Source: Limnohabitans sp. (lineage in GTDB: Bacteria; Pseudomonadota; Gammaproteobacteria; Burkholderiales; Burkholderiaceae_C). From it: 19,419 nt of DNA. Shown piece after piece: positions 14,166 to 19,419 of this stretch (positions are counted from its first letter, which is position 1; each line of letters opens with the position of its first letter). Below the pieces are notes generated by a model that ran no database searches, had not been told where the DNA came from, and worked only from the letters and a program-made list of their open reading frames with translations. The stretch spans positions 1 through 19,419 of the forward strand of contig JAKFXJ010000046.1 of assembly GCA_021731425.1 (NCBI GenBank), in the 5' to 3' direction. A program made the translations under genes and the position numbers.

Positions 14166-15557
14166 ATGAAAGCAGAACAAAACGAACTCATCACCCGCAT
14201 CGGTCCGGGCACACCCTGCGGCGCGGTCATGCGCCACTATTGGCAGCCCGTGGCGCTGGTGGACGAGTTCAACCCCGCGCTCGACCCGCGCATGGCGATT
14301 CGCCCCGTGAAGGCGGTGCGCCTATTGGGGCAGGACTTGGTGCTGTTTCGCAACGCGCTGGGCGACTATGGCTTGCTCGACCGCGACTGCCCGCACCGGG
14401 GCGCGGACCTGGCCTATGGCCGTAACGAAGGCGATGGCCTGCGCTGCCCTTTTCATGGCTGGAAGTTCGACGTGACAGGCCAGTGCATCGAAACCCCCGC
14501 CGAGCCCACCGGCAGCACACTGTGCAAGCGGGTGCGCCAACGCAGCTACCCGATCATCGAGCGCAGCGGTATTTTGTTTGGCTGGTTCGGTCCCGAAGGC
14601 CAGACCCCGCCGCCTCTGCCGGGCATCGACTCTTTCAGCGCCCCGGCCACACACACCTTTGCCTTCAAAGGGCTGTGGCATTGCAACTGGCTGCAGGCTT
14701 TTGAAGTGGGCATTGACCCGGCGCATGCGTCGTACCTGCACCGCTTCTTTAATGACGAGTCGCTCGAAGGCAGTTATGGCCGCCAGTTCCGGGGCGCGAG
14801 TGCGGGCGATGTGCAAGGCGAGCGCTGGCCGATGACGCGGGTGATGCGCGAGCTGGACCAGCCCGAGATCTCGTTTGAGCCCACCGACGCGGGCATGCGG
14901 CTGACGGCCCTGCGCCCGATCAACGAGGCGCTCACGCATGTGCGGGTGACCAACTCGCTGTTCCCGCACACTTTTGTCATTCCGCTGTCCGAGACCATGA
15001 CCATCACGCAGATGCATGTGCCGGTGGACGACACACACACCTATTGGTATTCGGTGTTCACCAGCTTTGACGGCCCGGTGGACAAAGAAGCCATGCGAAA
15101 CCAACGCCTGCCCTCGGTCACCCTGCCCGACTACATCCCAAAAGCGGGCAAACACAATAACTGGGGCTTCAACCCCGAAGAGCAAGTTTCGCGCACTTAC
15201 CTTGGCATGGGCGAGGACGACATCAATGTGCACGACCAGTGGGCCTGCGAGAGCATGGGTGCCATCCAGGACCGCACCCGCGAACACTTAGGCACCAGCG
15301 ACAAAGTGATCATGGCGAACCGGCGCATCTTGCTCAAAGCCATCGAGACGGTGCAGGCCGGGGGCTTGCCGCCTGGCTTTGCACAAGCAGCTGTGGCCAG
15401 CCAGCGCGTGGGCCCCGACACGGTGGACGGCATCGCCCCCAGCGGGCAGTGGCCACAGTGGTGGCGCGAGGCCTGCGAGGCCAAGCGCAAAGGCGCTCCG
15501 TGGGACGCCGCACTGCCTGCGCATGTGGCGACGCCAGCCGACACGAGCGCAGCATGA
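14166..15557 (+). CDS. Rieske non-heme iron oxygenase alpha subunit (phthalate dioxygenase/demethylase-type)
   Basis: 463-residue aromatic-ring-hydroxylating or demethylating oxygenase. The Rieske [2Fe-2S] ligands are C75-P-H77 (CPHRGADL) and C94-PF-H97 (CPFHGWKF). The mononuclear iron site reads NWLQAFEVGIDPAHASYLH, giving bridging D184 and iron ligands H187 and H192. The C-terminal DQWACESMGAIQDRTREHLG block is typical of the alpha-only class (phthalate 4,5-dioxygenase, LigX, other demethylases), which needs no beta subunit. AGAGG precedes ATG 14166. The stop overlaps the glutamine synthetase-like start by 4 bases, and a ferredoxin gene follows, so electrons probably pass through that ferredoxin. 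No reductase gene is visible. The substrate is unknown; an N-containing aromatic or alkylamine is a guess from the context. Confidence 0.94.
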   Translation: MKAEQNELITRIGPGTPCGAVMRHYWQPVALVDEFNPALDPRMAIRPVKAVRLLGQDLVLFRNALGDYGLLDRDCPHRGADLAYGRNEGDGLRCPFHGWKFDVTGQCIETPAEPTGSTLCKRVRQRSYPIIERSGILFGWFGPEGQTPPPLPGIDSFSAPATHTFAFKGLWHCNWLQAFEVGIDPAHASYLHRFFNDESLEGSYGRQFRGASAGDVQGERWPMTRVMRELDQPEISFEPTDAGMRLTALRPINEALTHVRVTNSLFPHTFVIPLSETMTITQMHVPVDDTHTYWYSVFTSFDGPVDKEAMRNQRLPSVTLPDYIPKAGKHNNWGFNPEEQVSRTYLGMGEDDINVHDQWACESMGAIQDRTREHLGTSDKVIMANRRILLKAIETVQAGGLPPGFAQAAVASQRVGPDTVDGIAPSGQWPQWWREACEAKRKGAPWDAALPAHVATPADTSAA

Positions 15558-17024
15558 GCTTCGCTGAACGCTGCGGCCTGCACAGCCGCGAACGTGAAAC
15601 CGCTTGCGAGCAGTTGTTGCGGCAGGTCGATGCCTCGGGCATTGAGCTCATCCGCTTGGGCTGGTGCGACCTGCATGGCGTGGTGCGCGGCAAGACCATC
15701 GTGGCTTCGCAACTGCGCAGTGCGCTGGCCAATGGCATCGGCATGGTCAGCACCTTGCTGCTCAAAGACAGCTCGGACCGCACCGCTTTCAAAGTTTTTG
15801 AGCCGGGTATCGAAGAAGCCCTGCCCGGCTTTGCTGGGGCCAGCAATTTCACGCTCATGCCCGACCCGGCCAGCTGGCATGTGCTGCCCTGGACCGAGAA
15901 AACCGGCTGGCTGCAGTGCCAGCCCTATTTCGCGGATGGGCGCATCGTGCCGCTGGATTCGCGCCATGTGCTGCAGCAAGCCGTGAAGCGCTTGGCCGAG
16001 CGCGGCTGGCAAATGCGCTGCGGGCTGGAAGTGGAGTTCCACATCTACCGCCTCAAAGACCCACTGCACGGGGCAGACCTGGACCCAAGCCATGCCGCAT
16101 GGCCCGGCCCTGCGCCCGAGGTCAGCCTGATCCATCCGGGCTACAACCTGCTGACCGAAGGCTGGTTTGACCGGGCCGAAGAGCCGCTGCGCATCGTGCA
16201 GCGCACCGCCCAAGCGCTGGGCCTGCCGCTGATCTCGCTCGAAATCGAACTCGGCCCCAGCCAGGTGGAGGCTGTGTTTGACGTGAGCGATGTGCTGACG
16301 GCCGCCGACCACATGGTGCTGTTTCGCAACGCCACGCGCCAGGCCCTGCGCCGCGCCGGTTACCACGCCACTTTCATGTGCCGCCCGCCGTTTGAGCACA
16401 TCATGTCGAGCGGCTGGCACCTGCACCAGTCCCTCTGCGAAACAAGCACGGGCCGCAATGTGTTCATGCGCGACGCTGCAGCGCCGGACAGCGATGCGCG
16501 TGATGCGCGGCAGGTGCTGAGCGATGTGGGCGCGTCCTGGTTGGCAGGGCTGCTTTCGCACGCGCCTGCGCTCACGGCCTTGTGCACAGCCACCAGCAAT
16601 GGCTACGGCCGCTTCAGGCCCAACGCCATGGCACCGCAGTCGATTTTGTGGGGGCGTGACAACCGGGGCGCGATGCTGCGGGTCATTGGTGCGCCGGGCG
16701 ACAGCGCCACCCGCATTGAAAACCGCTTGGGCGAACCCCTACCTCTACATGGCCTCACAAATCCATGCGGGGCTCGATGGCGTGAACGCCCAACTGCAAG
16801 CGCCGCCCGCCACCGAAACGCCCTACTCGCCAGGTGCGGCCACCATTCCGACCAGTCTGGCCGATGCGGTGCAGGCCCTGCAAAGTGATGCCGCGATGTG
16901 CCAAGCGCTGGGGCAAACCTTTGTGGACTACTACCGCACCATCAAACAAGCCGAGCACCAGCGCATGGCGCAGGCCGAAGATGTGCAGGAATTTCATCGC
17001 CGCGAATACTTCGGGCGCATTTGA
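15554..17024 (+). pseudogene. Glutamine synthetase-like gamma-glutamyl ligase, frameshifted
   Basis: The type is a glutamine synthetase-family ligase, which joins glutamate to ammonia or an amine using ATP. The first frame (from ATG 15554) carries LGWCDLHGVVRGK (35-47), E159-V-E161, LEIELGPSQVEAVF with E232 and E239, SGWHLHQS (H289, H291), SNGYGRFRPNAMAPQSILWGRDNRG and RVI..ATRIENRLG up to G393. After 16732 the frame runs out of homology and stops at 16888. The other frame resumes exactly with ANPYLYMASQIHAG (from 16731) and continues through YYRTIKQAEHQRM and EFHRREYFGRI to TGA 17024. About 1482 bases would be intact; 1471 are present. The conserved EPAA between the halves is missing. It may be an inactivated gene or a sequencing error. 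It lies in the Rieske operon by ATGA overlap. Confidence 0.85.
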
Positions 17025-17065
17025 CCCACTTTTGAATCACCCCGCCCGACGGCGAAGCACAGAAC

Positions 17066-17395
17066 ATGATCACGATCCACCTGCAAGCCCACGACCCCAC
17101 ACAAGCGGTACACACCCTGCAAGCCCAGCCCGGACAAAGCCTGATGCAGGCGGCTGTGGATGCGAATTTGCCCGGCATCCAGGCCGACTGTGGTGGTCTG
17201 CTGACCTGCGCCACCTGCCATGTTGTGGTTCACAGCGACTGGCAGGGCAAGTTGCCGCCCATGGGCAGCGACGAAGACGGCATGCTGGCCTTCACCGCCC
17301 AGACACGTGAGGCGGGTAGCCGTCTGTCATGCCAGATTGAACTGACGCCCGAACTGGACGGCCTGCGGGTCACGCTGCCCGCAAGCCAGTACTGA
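17066..17395 (+). CDS. [2Fe-2S] ferredoxin (adrenodoxin/putidaredoxin-like)
   Basis: 109-residue ferredoxin. The cluster ligands are C42, C48 and C51 (DCGGLLTCATC) and C89 (SRLSCQI), the vertebrate/bacterial adrenodoxin-type spacing rather than the plant type. It lacks any fused reductase domain, so it carries electrons from a separate reductase to an oxygenase. Its position 41 bases downstream of the glutamine synthetase-like gene and in line with the Rieske oxygenase suggests it serves that enzyme. The ribosome site is not obvious. Its stop is 1 base from the ffh stop on the opposite strand, with no terminator between. Confidence 0.93.
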   Translation: MITIHLQAHDPTQAVHTLQAQPGQSLMQAAVDANLPGIQADCGGLLTCATCHVVVHSDWQGKLPPMGSDEDGMLAFTAQTREAGSRLSCQIELTPELDGLRVTLPASQY

Positions 17396-17396
17396 A

Positions 17397-18782
17397 TCAG
17401 CGCGGCATGCCGGGGAAGCCCCCGCCGCCGCCCATCATGCCTTTCATGGCACCCATGCGTTTCATCATTTTCATCATGCCGCCACCGGACATTTTTTTCA
17501 TCATGTCCTGCATCTGCTCAAACTCCTTGAGCATGCGGTTCACGTCCTGCACCTGAACACCCGCACCCGCGGCAATGCGGCGCTTGCGGGTGGCTTTGAT
17601 CAGCTCGGGTTTTTTCCGCTCTTGGGGCGTCATGCTGTGGATGATGCCTTGCTTGCGGCCGATGTCTTTTTCAACCTTGTCCATGTCCATGGAACCGGCC
17701 TTGGCGGTCAGTTGCGACGGCAGCTTGTCCATCAGGCTCGACAAACCACCCATTTGTTTCATTTGCTGGATCTGGGCCAAAAAGTCGTTAAGGTCAAAAC
17801 TGCCACCGCTTTTGACCTTGGACGCCAGCTTTTGTGCAGCCTCCATGTCCACACCGGCCGTGACCTGCTCGACCAAGGCCACGATGTCGCCCATGCCCAG
17901 CACCCGGCCCGCATGGCGCTCGGCATCGAACACTTCCAGGCCGTCGATTTTTTCACTCGTACCCGCAAACTTGATGGGCACGCCCGTGATCTGGCGCACC
18001 GACAGGGCCGCACCACCGCGTGAATCGCCGTCAAGCTTGGTCAGCACAATGCCCGTCAAAGGCAAGGCGTCACTGAACGCCTTGGCGGTGTTGGCCGCGT
18101 CTTGGCCCTGCATGGCGTCGACCACAAACAGGGTTTCGACGGGTTTGAGCTCGGCGTGTAAGGCCTTGATCTCGGCCATCAAGGCTTCGTCAATTGCCAG
18201 GCGACCGGCGGTATCGACCAAGAGCACATCAAAAAAGTGCTTGCGGGCGTAATCGATGGCGGCGCGGGCGATGTCGATCGGCTTTTGGTCGGGCGAGCTG
18301 GGGAACCACTCGGCCCCGGCCTGCGCCGTCACCGTCTTGAGCTGCTCAATGGCGGCGGGGCGGTACACGTCACCCGAGACCGTCAGCACTTTCTTTTTGC
18401 GCTTTTCGATCAGGTGTTTGGCCAGCTTGGCGGTGGTGGTGGTTTTACCCGCACCTTGCAAACCCGCCATCAGGATCACGGCGGGCGGCTGCGCGGCCAG
18501 GTTGATGTCTGACACCCCTTCGCCCATGGTGGCGGCCAATTCGCGGTTGACCACACCCACCAGGGCCTGGCCGGGCTTGAGTGAGCCCATGACCTCCTGG
18601 CCCAAGGCTTTGTCTTTCACACGGGCAATGAAATCGCGCACCACCGGCAAGGCCACGTCGGCTTCGAGCAAGGCCATGCGCACCTCGCGCAGCATGTCGG
18701 CCACGTTCGATTCGGTGATGCGGGCCTGTCCGCTGAGGGTCTTGACGAGGCGTGAGAGTTTGTCGGTCAGGGCGGAGGCCAT
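17397..18782 (-). CDS. ffh: Signal recognition particle protein Ffh (SRP54)
   Basis: 461-residue GTPase of the signal recognition particle, which binds 4.5S RNA and signal sequences and docks with FtsY for co-translational membrane targeting. It shows the N domain, then the G domain with G1 GLQGAGKTT (107-115), DTAGR, and TKLDGDSRGGAALS. The methionine-rich M domain includes the RNA-binding GSMDMDKVEKDIGRKQGIIHSMTPQER stretch (split: GSMDMDKVEKD, GRKQGIIHSMT) and a C-terminal tail MMKKMSGGGMMKMMKRMGAMKG-rich in Met and Gly. Full length and intact. It is divergent from ccsA, the same pairing as ffh/ypjD in many proteobacteria. Confidence 0.98.
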   Translation of the reverse strand: MASALTDKLSRLVKTLSGQARITESNVADMLREVRMALLEADVALPVVRDFIARVKDKALGQEVMGSLKPGQALVGVVNRELAATMGEGVSDINLAAQPPAVILMAGLQGAGKTTTTAKLAKHLIEKRKKKVLTVSGDVYRPAAIEQLKTVTAQAGAEWFPSSPDQKPIDIARAAIDYARKHFFDVLLVDTAGRLAIDEALMAEIKALHAELKPVETLFVVDAMQGQDAANTAKAFSDALPLTGIVLTKLDGDSRGGAALSVRQITGVPIKFAGTSEKIDGLEVFDAERHAGRVLGMGDIVALVEQVTAGVDMEAAQKLASKVKSGGSFDLNDFLAQIQQMKQMGGLSSLMDKLPSQLTAKAGSMDMDKVEKDIGRKQGIIHSMTPQERKKPELIKATRKRRIAAGAGVQVQDVNRMLKEFEQMQDMMKKMSGGGMMKMMKRMGAMKGMMGGGGGFPGMPR

Positions 18783-18859
18783 GGGGGAATCCAGAAAAAT
18801 CCGGTTGAGCGTGTTGGCGAAGCCCCAGTGGCGGCGCCTGAAAGGCTAAACTCGGACCC

Positions 18860-19419
18860 ATGATTTTAGCGAGTGCGCCTTTTTGGACGCTGCCCTTCTC
18901 AGCACTGGCCGTCTTGATCTATGCCCTACCCGCTCTGGTGCCCCGTCGCCTGAGCGATGTGCACGCACGCCGCCTGCTTTGGCTGGCCTGGGGCTTTCAT
19001 GCCATCAGCTTGCTGGTGCTGCTGATGGGGCAGGTGCGTTTCGGTTTTGCCCCGGCGCTGTCGGTCACGGCCTGGCTGGTGGTCACGGCCTACATGATCG
19101 AGACCCAGTTTTTCCCCAAACTCAAGGCCCGCTGGGCCGTGGGCAGCTTGGGGGCCACCACGGTGGCCCTGGCCTGGGTGTTTCCAGGCACCTTGCTCAC
19201 CACCCAGGCTTCAGCTTGGTTGCCGCTTCACTTTGCGCTGGGTTTGTCGGCCTATGGCATGTTTGCCGCAGCCGTGGTACACGCCTGGATGATGACCCGC
19301 ACCGAACATGACATCCGCCTGGCCCATGAAGGCTCTAGCGGCCTTCCACTGTTGACGCTGGAGCCTTCATGGGCCAGGCGGATGTCATGTTCGGTGCGGG
19401 TCATCATCCAGGCGTGTAC
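18860..19419 (+). CDS. Cytochrome c assembly protein CcsA/YpjD-like, truncated by window end
   Basis: From ATG 18860 the frame stays open to the edge of the window. The reliable part (to about 19360, roughly 167 codons) is an integral membrane protein with at least five hydrophobic segments, including SALAVLIYALPALV, LLWLAWGFHAISLLVLLM, WLVVTAYMIETQF, and LPLHFALGLSAYGMFAAAVVHAW with histidines that could bind heme. It fits the CcmC/CcsA family (PF01578), in the YpjD/HemX-like subgroup found next to ffh. The sequence after GLPLLTLE is the reverse complement of 19277-19335, so the apparent tail PSWARRMSC and beyond is not native. The 77-base gap to ffh should hold both promoters, but I see no strong match. 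Confidence 0.85.
   Translation, partial: MILASAPFWTLPFSALAVLIYALPALVPRRLSDVHARRLLWLAWGFHAISLLVLLMGQVRFGFAPALSVTAWLVVTAYMIETQFFPKLKARWAVGSLGATTVALAWVFPGTLLTTQASAWLPLHFALGLSAYGMFAAAVVHAWMMTRTEHDIRLAHEGSSGLPLLTLEPSWARRMSCSVRVIIQAC
19277..19419. repeat. Perfect 59-base inverted repeat at the window end (likely fold-back artefact)
   Basis: Bases 19361-19419 are the exact reverse complement of 19277-19335, with a 25-base spacer (19336-19360) that contains a further 4-bp stem (19337-19340 with 19356-19359). The right arm ends at the final base of the window. Both arms lie in the ccsA reading frame, where natural sequence would not be expected to fold back. The best explanation is a chimeric read or assembly fold-back at a contig end. 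Confidence 0.9.

Noticed and set aside
16724..16745. Programmed ribosomal frameshift in the glutamine synthetase-like gene
   Set aside because: Conserved residues (EPAA) are missing as well as the frame being shifted, and I see no slippery heptamer or following structure; a deletion or sequence error explains it better.
19277..19419. Terminal inverted repeat of a transposon, telomere-like hairpin or terminator
   Set aside because: Both arms are coding-type sequence in a housekeeping membrane gene, no transposase is near, and the arm ends exactly at the end of the sequence, which points to an artefact.

Overview
The window looks like a piece of a Burkholderiales chromosome, most likely Comamonadaceae. 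I infer this from the GC-rich codon use, a Bug-type (tripartite tricarboxylate receptor) binding protein, Liv-type ABC operons and the ffh/ccsA pair; I could not run a taxonomic search. It is densely packed: no gene-free stretch exceeds about 180 bases. I saw no tRNA, rRNA, CRISPR array, insertion sequence or prophage gene.

Left region (1-9763, all minus strand): this reads as one long catabolic operon, transcribed right to left. The order is a GntR/UTRA regulator, an ABC substrate-binding protein, livH, livM, livG, livF, a Bug-type binding protein, a LeuC-like and a LeuD-like hydro-lyase pair, and a hydantoinase B/oxoprolinase-family subunit that runs off the left edge. Six of the junctions are 4-base ATGA stop/start overlaps. 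Two imperfect palindromes lie just upstream of the regulator and are likely operators. The substrate is unknown. The LeuCD-like pair is of the short archaeal/homoaconitase-like class and is unlikely to be the leucine enzyme.

Middle region (9885-13985): an acyl-CoA synthetase (minus) is divergent from a DUF2889 protein (plus), which ends in a clear intrinsic terminator. Next come miaB (tRNA ms2i6A methylthiotransferase, plus), preceded by a 28-codon ORF whose stop overlaps the miaB start, and a small gamma-glutamylcyclotransferase-like gene (minus) whose stop codon abuts that of miaB.

Right region (14166-17395, plus): a compact oxygenase cluster holds a single-subunit Rieske oxygenase, a glutamine synthetase-like gamma-glutamyl ligase and a 2Fe-2S ferredoxin. 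The combination resembles systems that gamma-glutamylate an amine around an oxygenation step. The ligase gene carries a frameshift near 16730-16740 that removes a conserved C-terminal motif; a deletion between 8-base direct repeats would explain it.

Far right (17397-19419): ffh (minus) and, divergently, a truncated ccsA/ypjD-type cytochrome c assembly gene. The last 143 bases are a perfect-arm inverted repeat (59-base arms) that ends exactly at the window end inside this gene. It is most likely a fold-back chimera at a contig end, so sequence after about 19360 should not be trusted.
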